Source of the DNA: Hofstenia miamia
Lineage: Eukaryota; Xenacoelomorpha; Acoela
Reading direction: 5' to 3'
DNA: 64,000 nucleotides
Assembly (NCBI GenBank): GCA_004352715.1
Contig: SCFE01000070.1
Coordinates: 33,968 to 97,967 of the forward strand
This document shows, piece after piece, positions 46,597 through 57,178 of the stretch (position 1 is its first letter; each line of letters begins with the position of its first letter). The position numbers were made by a program, and so were the translations under genes. The notes under the pieces are model-generated. The model was not told where the DNA came from and ran no database searches. It was given only the letters and a program-made list of their open reading frames with translations.

Positions 46597-48269
46597 NGCA
46601 GCATCCTTAACAGATCGCTTCATTCTTGGAAAAGCAAGCCTAGTTGAGACAACAGGATGGGCAAGTTGGAACGACAAGTTCTTCAAGAGCATTTTTTTAG
46701 CATTGATATCCATTTTTGAGGATCAAGATGAAAGCATTGTTGGTCGTATTGTCTATTATGTTGTAAAAAATGAAGTGGCCATCTGACTGATTTCCTTCGA
46801 ACTCTAAATTCTTCACTAAAGTTTTTTTTCACATCCGTCTATCCCTCCTTTTGCTTTGTTATAATCAAAGATTAGGACATGTTTATTGTTGTTTTGGGAG
46901 GCAACTTCTCTTGCTGTATGCGATGAGCTGAGGAGATTAACAGATTTGTTTGCTTACGGCCAACGAGAAACTTAGTTTCTTAATCAGCCTTACTATTGGC
47001 TGCTTAGGATTAGGTGAGACATGTAGGCCCCTAGTGATTATAGTATGCATATTTAGTTCATGTACCTAAAACCTTTCATATTTAATTTGGCTTTTTACAA
47101 AATATTTACAAATTTGAAAACATCTGCCTGCTGCATTTCTTGAGTCTTGTTTTTAAAAAAATGCATGTTTTGAGTAAGGTTTTACAAGTTAAAAATGCTC
47201 AATATTCTTTTGTTAAGGAGAAAATTGATTTTCTGAAAGAAACTTTTTGGGAAATGCGAGACCATTTTGAAAATGTTTTTAATGACATTGTGAACAGCTC
47301 ACATGCATTACATGAAAAATTGCTTGAATTTGAAGGTTACTGCTCTTGAATCAGAGACTCTCAAATTTAGTGGAAACTAAGAATATGTGTATTGAGAGCC
47401 TAGAAACAATTATTGTTCAACTGGGTGAAAAATTCGATGATTTCCTGAAAATTGCTTAAATTTTTACTGTCTCACTAATTTTAATAATGAGAAGTTTGCC
47501 TTACTTTGCAATTTCTATAAGGAGGATATTGACATATGTTCTGCAAACTCGGAATGGAAATTTACAAGGCATTTAAGTTAGAATTTTCAACTAATAATCT
47601 TACAAAAATTGAGTCTATTCACTCATTCATTTATGTAAATAAGGTTTTATCATGCATGCCAAATATTCAGATTTTATTTAGAAACATTCTTGGTTCTCCC
47701 ATGCAGTAATGCTAATGCTGAACGAAGCTTTAGTAGAATGAACATTATTAAGACTTTTCTGNATTTCTATATGGAGGATATTGACATATGTTCTGCAAAC
47801 TCGGAATGGGAAATTTACAAGGCATTTAAGTCCGAATTTTCAACTAATAATCTTACAACAATTGAGTCTACTCACTCATTCCTTTATGTAAATAAGGTTG
47901 TATTATGCATGCCAAATATTCAGATTTTATTAGAAACATTCTTCGTTCTCCCATGCAGTAATGCTAATGCTGAACGAAGCTTTAGTAGAATGAACCTTAT
48001 TAAGACTTTTTTGCGCAGTAAAATGAATCAATATCGTCTGAACAACCTTGCAATCATGAATATTGAGCGTGAAGTTGCCGCAAAAATTGACATTGATGCA
48101 TATGTAAAAATATTTTTTGAAAATAACACTCGTCGAATCTATCTTTTGATTTTTATATTAGTGCTATTTGCTTTGACATTTCACGTCCTCTAGTTATTGA
48201 ATACAATTTATGAGTCAAACTTAGCTCTCTGTTTTGCGTCATGTGAAAAATATTCTAGATACGCCTCTG
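46597..48269 (+). mobile_element. hAT transposon, incomplete, copy A
   Basis: The 3' terminus reads ATTCTAGATACGCCTCTG, so the reverse complement starts CAGAGGCGTATCTAG as a hAT TIR, and is followed by the 8-bp target sequence CTACAGAA (48,270-48,277). The empty site is preserved at 56,214-56,221. The 5' terminus is lost at the single n at 46,596. The body encodes a decayed transposase; a second single n at 47,762 joins two overlapping contigs, duplicating about 240 bp. Confidence 0.8.
47140..48193 (+). pseudogene. hAT transposase, decayed, with duplicated C-terminus
   Basis: Fragments of the transposase core appear at 47,140-47,349 (helical, no motif) and 47,400-47,690 in shifted frames. 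The C-terminal hAT dimerisation domain is clear at 47,690-47,760 and again at 47,945-48,090: VLPCSNANAERSFSRMN, then IKTFLRSKMNQYRLNNLAIM and NIEREVA. The earlier copy differs by point changes (for example GGAATGG versus GGAATGGG), so the two pieces are probably two alleles joined at the n at 47,762. Function in intact elements: dimer formation and cut-and-paste transposition. Confidence 0.85.
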
Positions 48270-48653
48270 CTACAGAACACAAATAAAAAATTGAAAGATA
48301 ATTGATTTTTTTACTTATTGACAAAAGAAAGTATATAAATTAACTTTTGTAGTTATAATAAATAATAATTATAATAATAATATAATTATAATATAAATGA
48401 TTGCTGCAAAAATTTTTGTAAATATACAAAAAATTTTAGAAAATTATGTTAAAGTAAATAAAGTCTAAATACAAGTAGATATGTTGAATAATATGAATGA
48501 TATGGAATTGTATCCCTTCGAGTAATTCCACATAAATTATTATGACCTTAAACAGCCTGGAGAATTTTTAAGGACAAACCGTTATTCCACATTTACAAAG
48601 TATTTTCTTATCCTATTAAAAAATTTGAAGATCTTGTTAGACTATACGATTGG

Positions 48654-48765
48654 NNNNNNNNNNNNNNNNNNNNNNNNNNNNNNNNNNNNNNNNNNNNNNN
48701 NNNNNNNNNNNNNNNNNNNNNNNNNNNNNNNNNNNNNNNNNNNNNNNNNNNNNNNNNNNNNNNNN
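48654..48765. other. Assembly gap (112 N) with duplicated flanks
   Basis: AAAGTATTTTCTTATCCTA and the following 40 bases occur directly before and directly after the gap, whereas copy B (56,712-56,768) has them once. The gap is therefore probably spurious. Confidence 0.9.
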
Positions 48766-49041
48766 TTTGCAAAGTATTTTCTTATCCTAATAAAAAATTT
48801 GAAGATCTTGTTAGACTATACGATTGGTCAGGGGTGATCTGTCATATTTTGATAAAATCATCTTGCACGTCTAACCACCGGGATAATTAGGGATGTGACA
48901 TGTGTTGTAATCGAGCGCCTACTTTATCATAGCAAGTGCAAATATAATGGGTGAGATTCATCATTTATTTTGATTGGCTGGCATTACCATTGCGCGCGCT
49001 TATTTGATTAGACGTAGTCATTTCACTCTACACTCTGCTAA

Positions 49042-49239
49042 ATGTCTGTTAATGCCAATGACTGCTTTCGTAATATTCAAAAATATTTTTCAGAGGCAGA
49101 ATTTCAGAAGTTGGGATTTTATGATAAGCTGCAGTATTCTAATCTAAAAAAGAATTACGATGAAATGCTCAACTCTGGAATTTTAATTCAACCGCCTGAC
49201 TTCATGAATTTAGAACGGTACCTTTCAAATTTTTTATAA
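49042..49239 (+). CDS. KRAB/SSX-like domain exon (PRDM9-type), copy A
   Basis: A 65-codon frame whose product matches the KRAB-related domain at the N-terminus of PRDM9 and SSX proteins: CFRNIQKYFSEAEFQKLGF, then YDKLQYSNLKKNYDEML, then PPDFM. The pattern F..I..YFS..E...L....K..Y...K.NY......G.....P.FM is that of the SSX/PRDM9 branch rather than of classic KRAB zinc fingers. The frame could end at the stop (49,239), but an in-frame GT donor (AACG|GTACCT at 49,217/49,218) would make it a first coding exon. Copy B has AAAG|GTATCT at the same place. Upstream is a GCGCGCGC-containing patch. No SSXRD, SET or zinc finger is seen in the window. Role by homology: chromatin or protein recruitment in a nuclear factor. 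Confidence 0.75.
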   Translation: MSVNANDCFRNIQKYFSEAEFQKLGFYDKLQYSNLKKNYDEMLNSGILIQPPDFMNLERYLSNFL

Positions 49240-49860
49240 TACAGTGCACTCTCGATTTAATGTCACTTTTGGGAGGAGATTTTTTGCTAAAAATTATTTA
49301 CAAAACTAGTTACTGTACTCTGTACATATGCATTGTTAACAAGCTAGAACGCCCAAAAGCCGGTCAAAATTGACTGCCTGTAACATTTGATGTATAGCTG
49401 CCTGTGATTAGTTGTCACAAATTGGCTGATTTTATTTCTTCCTTTGACCTAGTGATTTGAGCAATAACATTTATGAGCTCTATAGTCTTTTTTATATTTT
49501 CAACTGAAAGCTCGTCTGATGAATGTAGTCATACAATTACTACAAGGGCATATCACATTCAACATTTTCCAGGAAGGATGTCATTTGGCGTGATTGCAGA
49601 TCAACGGACTAAAAGCCGAAGTGACGTCCAGTAACATGCTAAAGGTTTACGTCATCAAATGTTAAAAATTCATTGTTTAGGGTTTAGGTCTAAAAAATAT
49701 TGAAAAATTTAGGTTGTAGGTTTAGGTTGTAGGGTTTAGGTTTAAGAAATGTCAAGTTGTGACTTGAGTTAGGGTTTATGTCTATAAAATATTGTAAAAT
49801 TTAGAATTTAAGTTTACGTTCTAGATGACGTCATATACACTGTTGCGTAGAAACAATTTG
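49240..49860. other. No gene seen; GGTTTAGG-type simple repeat at 49,675-49,760
   Basis: Same as 57,179-57,799. May be the intron after the KRAB-like exon. Confidence 0.5.
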
Positions 49861-50860
49861 NNNNNNNNNNNNNNNNNNNNNNNNNNNNNNNNNNNNNNNN
49901 NNNNNNNNNNNNNNNNNNNNNNNNNNNNNNNNNNNNNNNNNNNNNNNNNNNNNNNNNNNNNNNNNNNNNNNNNNNNNNNNNNNNNNNNNNNNNNNNNNNN
50001 NNNNNNNNNNNNNNNNNNNNNNNNNNNNNNNNNNNNNNNNNNNNNNNNNNNNNNNNNNNNNNNNNNNNNNNNNNNNNNNNNNNNNNNNNNNNNNNNNNNN
50101 NNNNNNNNNNNNNNNNNNNNNNNNNNNNNNNNNNNNNNNNNNNNNNNNNNNNNNNNNNNNNNNNNNNNNNNNNNNNNNNNNNNNNNNNNNNNNNNNNNNN
50201 NNNNNNNNNNNNNNNNNNNNNNNNNNNNNNNNNNNNNNNNNNNNNNNNNNNNNNNNNNNNNNNNNNNNNNNNNNNNNNNNNNNNNNNNNNNNNNNNNNNN
50301 NNNNNNNNNNNNNNNNNNNNNNNNNNNNNNNNNNNNNNNNNNNNNNNNNNNNNNNNNNNNNNNNNNNNNNNNNNNNNNNNNNNNNNNNNNNNNNNNNNNN
50401 NNNNNNNNNNNNNNNNNNNNNNNNNNNNNNNNNNNNNNNNNNNNNNNNNNNNNNNNNNNNNNNNNNNNNNNNNNNNNNNNNNNNNNNNNNNNNNNNNNNN
50501 NNNNNNNNNNNNNNNNNNNNNNNNNNNNNNNNNNNNNNNNNNNNNNNNNNNNNNNNNNNNNNNNNNNNNNNNNNNNNNNNNNNNNNNNNNNNNNNNNNNN
50601 NNNNNNNNNNNNNNNNNNNNNNNNNNNNNNNNNNNNNNNNNNNNNNNNNNNNNNNNNNNNNNNNNNNNNNNNNNNNNNNNNNNNNNNNNNNNNNNNNNNN
50701 NNNNNNNNNNNNNNNNNNNNNNNNNNNNNNNNNNNNNNNNNNNNNNNNNNNNNNNNNNNNNNNNNNNNNNNNNNNNNNNNNNNNNNNNNNNNNNNNNNNN
50801 NNNNNNNNNNNNNNNNNNNNNNNNNNNNNNNNNNNNNNNNNNNNNNNNNNNNNNNNNNNN
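49861..50860. other. Assembly gap (1,000 N)
   Basis: Round length suggests a placeholder. An (AT)n run follows at 50,861-50,878. Confidence 0.95.
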
Positions 50861-50878
50861 TATATATATATATATATA

Positions 50879-51489
50879 TTGATATGCGAATAGAATTTTT
50901 CTAATCCCGAACCCAAGCGTCCAAAATTACTTTCTTTCAATAATTATGTTGTCTTCAACTGCACCTGAAAGTTTCTTTCGTACTATTAAATAACTAAGCA
51001 ATTTTCAAATTAATTCTGATCACATCTATGAAAATTTATTTATAATTTTAATTAATAAAAAAAATCATATATAAAGGCATAAAATGTGAATGAATATCCT
51101 TTCCGTATCTGTGTTTGCACGATAAAATATGCCCATAAATATCTCGCATTTTCAAATATTTGTTTCAATATTAATAAATCAAAATATGCGCTTACCATTC
51201 TCTCGTTCCAATATTTCGTCACCATCAACATCAGTCTCAGCTATCATTTTTAGAACATCCGTTAGAATTGCAAATTTAAATAATTCAATGTGAAAACATT
51301 GTTGCTTATACTAAGGTATGTCCTCTATAACCTGCTACCAAAAGGTGCTGTTTACGATTTGCTAGTGCACCTAGTACCAGTGTTTCTTGAAATTTCACAA
51401 ACTTGCCTTTCTACAAAGTACTTTTTACCATGTTGCATTGCCGTAGGTTGTTCGTGAGAATTTTAACTGCTATGTCTAGTTGGTGGTGT
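50879..51489. other. No gene seen
   Basis: AT-rich sequence between the gap and the start of copy B; nothing recognised. Confidence 0.45.
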
Positions 51490-51633
51490 TTTCTTTGTTT
51501 TTTAGGAAGTATGAAATAAATTTAAGCAATGTGATTTTTAATTTTTAAATATAATGAAATTTAATAGATGTTAGAAACGAAGCAACATCGTTGATGGAAT
51601 CAGTGACCATGAATTTACTACCAGTTTGAGTGT

Positions 51634-52073
51634 ACCGTATTTACCCATGTATAAGCCTCATCCTTAGATAAGCCGCACCCTGAGTTTAGGAGAAGATTTC
51701 TAGGATAACTTAATACATTAAGTAAAACTATAAACCTATCTAGATCTTATAAATTTATATAATTGTACTTAAAAGTATTCTGATCTAAATTGCTCTCGAT
51801 ATATGTATGCATATTATTTCTAAACCAACAATACATTCTAATACTTTGATGTTGATTTATTTTTAATAAATTAATTGTTTGTCTTTTAAACAACGATATT
51901 ACTTTACTTCAATGATTATTACAGCAAAATCCCGTACTTTAGTTTAAAATATATGTGCAAATTTGATATCTTCGCGAGATGGTTTTCACGTGTTTCCCTA
52001 GATATGCCGCACCCCTGCTTTGGGAGGAATTTTTCATGGAAAATGTTGCGGCTTATACACGGGTAAATACGGT
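51634..52073. mobile_element. Non-autonomous TIR element (MITE), copy B
   Basis: Same 440-bp element as 42,561-43,000, at the same position of the duplicated locus. Confidence 0.75.
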
Positions 52074-53249
52074 ATTTGAATTCTTTCATAACATAAATTC
52101 CAAAGGTTTTCTTCACTCATTAATTTTTCTATAAGTTACTCTAAATCAGTATTTATTAAAATGTTATATCACTTCAAACTATTGCCGTCCAATCTAGCGG
52201 AAGGGCTAGGAGACTTAATCCCCTTTTTTGAAAACCAAAATATTTATTTATGATGCATTAAGGTTTTACCGGTGTTTTAATTTTTTTAATATTTTCTACC
52301 TCATAGTACACTGTAAAACTAATTGTTGCACAATTATTATTGCTGTGATTTTAAAAACAAAATTCTAGATTATTATGTTAATAATTCACAAATAAAATTT
52401 TAAAGCAATATTTTTTCTGGAATTTCATAATGGTTACAAAACCCACACAGCTGTCACAACTACGTCGTTGAATTACGAAATAACTGCACCAAACAGAAGT
52501 TAATTTTTGTCACCTGAAACTTCATGAAAAGGACATTCAAAAACGATATCTTTCCATTATAAAAACGTCAGGATAACAGCTAATAAAACGACCTTATTTC
52601 GCAATAGAAACAACAGAATTTTCTTACAATTACAAATATGCAATTTTTAAGTGACATATTAGAAATTTATATTGAAAATAAACATTAGGCCAATTTAATT
52701 AGCAAAACATGTAAATGATATTATAAAACATGATATACAGTAAAAAATATCGATTTGCTGCCGATACTTGCTTTATAAATACTTATAGTGTTGCATTTTT
52801 GCACCAAAAAGGTTACAAAGTGATATTAAAAGTATTTCTATTGCACAGTGTAATAACTTATTCTAATAAGCAAAAATGGTAGTTTTGCTAATTTATCAAC
52901 ATAATAACTATAACCTTAACCCAAAACATATTGCAAACCATAATCCCAACTCCCAACCTAAATCTAACCACAACCTTAATCCTAACCCAACTTGTCCTCA
53001 ACGCAACCCCAGCCCAAAACAATACTCAAACCTAAGCTAAACTCTGTAATGAAGTAAATTAAAACGATTAAGAGATGTATTGTTAAAAGTCATTTACTGT
53101 ATAAAGCATTTATACTCTAATTTACAAGTACCCTTGTGACATTGTGCCAGTCTTGTGGTAACCCCGAGGGAAGGTATTCATAGTAAACATATAGGTATTC
53201 TTAGTAAACATCTTGACATCTCGGTACATCTCCCTTTTTTAGCTGGTTG

Positions 53250-54430
53250 CTATGCCAGGAGAACTGGACATCCATAGTAGTCGGGAATGCGTCGATTGCA
53301 TTTTGATCTTCTTAGAGGAGGAATTATATCCTTTGACTGATGCTGTAACATCTGGCTATTACTAACTCCTGACGATTCTTCCTTAGATTTAAATTTTTCA
53401 AATGAATAGTCTCGTGTTCTGCTTTCTCTTTTCCAGAGTAAAGGGATTAAGTGTCGCCGGTTTATTTGAATAATTCTGTTGCCCACAGTGATAATATAAG
53501 ATCGTGGCAATTTCCTTTTTTTCACAAGCTTGCCAATAGAATTGTTGAGTGACATAATCCTAACAATCGCTCCTTTTTCCAAGCCACAAAGATCCCTTGA
53601 TTTCATATCGTATGTTTTCTTTGTTGAGCCTGATATTTCCCTTCCTCCTCCTTGAATGTCTTCCCTATTAATTTTAGTTTTAGTAGCTTTCCCTTCATTA
53701 ATTGAGTTGATTTTAATCGTCTGCTATAAAGGGGGGAATTGACTGAATACTAAGGGTGTATTGTTATAATCCAATAATGAAAGCCGGAAGTCAGTCCCCT
53801 TCTTAAATAGACTTTTAAACATTTTTACTCCTTTCTCGGCGAGTCCGTTGGATTGGGGGTACCTTGGGCTGCTGTTGATTACTTTAAATCCAAGCTCATG
53901 TGCAAATTCTTTAAATTCCATAAAACCAAACGGATTGTTATCAGCAATGATCTCATCGGGATTCCGTGTACTGATATCAGGTCTTTGAGTCTTTCCATTA
54001 TTGCCTATGCACTCTTTCCATTAACTTGGCAGTACTGCAGATATCTGGAAAATTATTTGAGATTTGGGCAATATCCAAAGCAATTTTTTGAAAGGAAAAG
54101 TCTGGCCTTCTGTGTAGTATTAATGTTTCTCGTTGATTGTTAGGTTGGTGCATTTTACAATTTGAAACAAATTGTTCTATATCTTGACAGATATGAGGCC
54201 AAAATAAGAATATTCTTGCATATTCCTTTGTTTTTGAGGATTCCCATATGTGCTCGATGTACCAATGAAAGAACCAGTTTAAGGTATGACTTCGGAATAT
54301 ACACCTTTCCTTGTTTCATTATGTAGCCTTCCTTACAGTAAAGTTCATGCCTTATTTTATGCATATGTTTTTGCTCTGCAGACTGAAGTAATCTTTTCTC
54401 GGGCCAAACACAATCAATGAACTTTAGCAT
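53250..54430 (-). pseudogene. Gypsy integrase and pol C-terminus, copy B
   Basis: Three open pieces on the minus strand. 54,155-54,430: the integrase zinc-binding region (KEGYIMKQGKVYIP, LVHRAHMGILKNK). Between them a decayed core. 53,724-53,921: the end of the catalytic core, NSSPRYPQSNGLAEKGVK, containing the catalytic Glu after NG. 53,250-53,606: C-terminal domain with KGAIVRI, VGNRIIQINRRHLIP, PPLRRSK and RRIPDYYG, the typical end of pol in this clade. Broken by frameshifts. Confidence 0.85.
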
Positions 54431-55131
54431 TTCTCTAGCGTCTTTGTCGTCAAATCCAAAATTTTGTTAGAAACGTCTACTGCATGAATTGCCCCGGACA
54501 ACTTTTTTTCTATATAGCATTGTCTACAGTTGAATCCGGACGATTTCATTCCTATTGTCCCAAGTGATCTTCTCTTAATTGTGTCAATCTCTTGCTTAAT
54601 CTCATTATCTTCTTCCATTGAGCCATTGATAATTTTTAGTTAATCATGTGTTTCCTCTGGTGCTCTACAAAAGTTGTCTTTTGCAATGTGATGTTTGGAT
54701 CTCTCAGAGCCTCTCTAATCATACTATCTTCTAATTGTTAACAGTTATACCGCTTTGCTCGGGTCCGCAGATAGTTAACATTCGATCTATTTTTATCAAT
54801 CCTCTTCCTGCTTTGTAAAATTGATATCTTTCAAATACCTCATTTGTGCCGCGAATGAAGTAATCATCCAATTTTTTAATAACATGCTCTAAGATACATT
54901 TTCTGTATCGGATCAAATGATCGAAGTTCTCGAATACTTCATTGGCTTAGTCCGCTATACATCGCAAGAGAATACCTAATTGGTATTACCAATTGGAACT
55001 CTGTGCGGCTTTGCGCTAGCTTCAATAGCATCCTAAAATAATGAGTAGTCGCGCTTCTATTTCTGCCTTTCCACGGAGATGTTGGGACTTTCAATCTCAA
55101 GTGGTTGGGGTTTTAACGATTCAAACGACAT
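54431..55131 (-). pseudogene. Gypsy gag remnant, copy B
   Basis: Gag ATG at 55,131, next to the primer-binding-site candidate. 54,731-54,916 encodes capsid-like sequence with TNEVFERYQFYKAGRG; 54,424-54,618 carries an acidic helix then CRQCYIEKKLSG. At about 54,455 gag sequence joins the sequence before the integrase zinc domain, the breakpoint of the internal deletion. Confidence 0.75.
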
Positions 55132-55403
55132 CTCTGTCACCAGGTAATGAAGTAAATTAAAATGATTAAGAAATGTATTGTTAAAAGTCATTAACAGTAC
55201 AAAGCATTTATACTCAAATTTACAAGAACCCTTGTGACATTGTGCCAGTCTTGTGGTAACCCTGAGGGAAAGTATTCATAGTAAACATCTTAACATCTCT
55301 GTACAAACTCTCCCCTAACACTAACCGTAAGCCAAACCATAGGCTAACATAAAAGTACCGCAAAAATGCACTATCCAAATAGATCTTGGATCAAAATCAG
55401 AAG

Positions 55404-56264
55404 AATATGTTAAAAAATTTATAACTTAATTAATAATGAAAATTTGAATAGCGATTATTGGTCACAAACACCAAATGAAATGTTCAACCCTTTAAAAGTT
55501 GTTGTCTTATCCAGTTCCAAATTTAATTTTGACTGTATAAATCAAAAAATTTTTCTTAAAAAATTGAATAACAATGATGTCCCCCCCGTCAGAAAATCTT
55601 TGGTATGCTCCTGGTCTTATCAAAATGTATTTTTGTTCAAAACAGAATGACTATTTATCCATTCAATTATAATAAATGAAAGATAGATATATGATACTGA
55701 ATTTAAAAATTTTCTTGAAATTAAATAAAAATTTTTTATGTGTAACAATAATATTTTTAGATTTCCATTGTTGCCATATTTTTAAAGGCTAGCCATCAAA
55801 AATTACCATAATTTTTTCTATCATACTATATGTTACCCATGATAATGGCACATAATTGCATGGTATCATAGCATAATTATTTATTTTAAAAAATGCTGAT
55901 GTTAATCATTGCTTGATTTAAGAAAGATCCAAGACGTTAAGTAATATCATAATGAAATGCTGTTTCCCTTATCATAAAATGATTCATCTAACGATCATTT
56001 GATTGGACAGAGATCCACGAGAATGTCAAATCAAAGTCAGCGTTTCGGGTTGGGTTCGGGTCCATGTTTACCTAATTTTGTCACTGTCTAGAATGCTTTA
56101 GGAATACATACGATAACTATAACAATGGTTGATTAATTAATATAGCTTTTTAATTATGCAGAAATTTCATTAATTCCGAGAAACATTTAATTGAAATGTT
56201 TATAAACATATATCTACAGAACACAAATAAAAAATTGAAAGATAATTGATTTTTTTACTTATTG
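55404..56264. other. Sequence unique to copy B; dispersed repeat, no gene
   Basis: 55,500-55,620 matches the repeat at 20,255-20,425 (TTTGACTGTATAAATCAAAAAA and GATGTCCCCCCCGTCAGAAAAT). It ends with CTACAGAACACAAATAAAAAATTG and on to 56,264, the empty form of the hAT target. Confidence 0.6.
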
Positions 56265-56265
56265 N

Positions 56266-56384
56266 TTTTATATTAGTGCTATTTGCTTTGACATTTCACG
56301 TCCTCTAGTTATTGAATACAATTTATGAGTCAAACTTAGCTCTCTGTTTTGCGTCATGTGAAAAATATTCTAGATACGCCTCTG
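56266..56384 (+). mobile_element. hAT transposon 3' end, copy B
   Basis: Same as 48,151-48,269, ending in the CCTCTG terminus and followed by CTACAGAA (56,385-56,392). Confidence 0.8.
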
Positions 56385-56980
56385 CTACAGAACACAAATA
56401 AAAAATTGAAAGATAATTGATTTTTTTACTTATTGACAAAAGAAAGTATATAAATTAACTTTTGTAGTTATAATAAATAATAATTATAATAATAATATAA
56501 TTATAATATAAATGATTGCTGCAAAAATTTTTGTAAATATACAAAAAATTTTAGAAAATTATGTTAAAGTAAATAAAGTCTAAATACAAGTAGATATGTT
56601 GAATAATATGAATGATATGGAATTGTATCCCTTCGAGTAATTCCACATAAATTATTATGACCTTAAACAGCCTGGAGAATTTTTAAGGACAAACCGTTAT
56701 TCCACATTTACAAAGTATTTTCTTATCCTATTAAAAAATTTGAAGATCTTGTTAGACTATACGATTGGACAGGGGTGATCTGTCACATTTTGGTAAAATC
56801 ACCTTGCATGTCTAACCACCGGGATAATTAGCGATGTGACGTGTGTTGTAATCGAGCGCCTACATTATCATAGCAAGTGCAAATATAATGGGTGAGATTC
56901 ATCATTAATTTTGATTGGCTGGCATTACCATTGCGCGCGCTTATTTGATTAGCCGTAATCATTTCACTCTACACTGCTAA

Positions 56981-57178
56981 ATGTCTGCTAATGCCAATGA
57001 CTGCTTTCGTAATATTCAAAAATATTTTTCAGAGGCAGAATTTCAGAAGTTAGGATTTTATGATAAACTGCAGTATTCTAACCTAAAAAAGAATTATGAT
57101 GAAATGCTCAACTCTGGAATTTTAGTTCGGCCGCCTGACTTCATGAACTTAGAAAGGTATCTTTCAAATTTTTTATAA
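56981..57178 (+). CDS. KRAB/SSX-like domain exon (PRDM9-type), copy B
   Basis: Second copy of the exon at 49,042. Three amino-acid changes are visible (V3A, I to V and Q to R before PPDFM), against about seven synonymous codon changes, which fits purifying selection rather than neutral drift. The ORF is uninterrupted. The possible splice donor AAAG|GTATCT at 57,156/57,157 is closer to consensus than in copy A. It is likely an allele or duplicate of the same gene. Confidence 0.75.
   Translation: MSANANDCFRNIQKYFSEAEFQKLGFYDKLQYSNLKKNYDEMLNSGILVRPPDFMNLERYLSNFL

Larger units (their letters stand above)
42418..49860. repeat. Duplicated locus, copy A
   Basis: Collinear with copy B (51,490-57,799). 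Shared parts: 42,418-44,258 with 51,490-53,330; 45,660-46,595 with 54,465-55,403; and 48,153-49,860 with 56,266-57,799. They differ by scattered substitutions and small indels. The copies contain the same gypsy insertion with the same 5-bp target duplication, so they descend from one locus. Differences: internal gypsy content and the hAT insertion site. Confidence 0.9.
53045..55305 (-). mobile_element. Ty3/gypsy LTR element, internally deleted, copy B
   Basis: LTRs at 53,045-53,228 and 55,143-55,305, with the same AACTC target duplication (53,040-53,044 and 55,306-55,310) and the same flanking DNA as copy A. The interior differs: it keeps the gag N-terminal part and integrase plus the pol C-terminus but lacks the zinc knuckle, protease and RT. 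The two copies thus carry different deletion forms of a single ancestral insertion. Confidence 0.9.
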
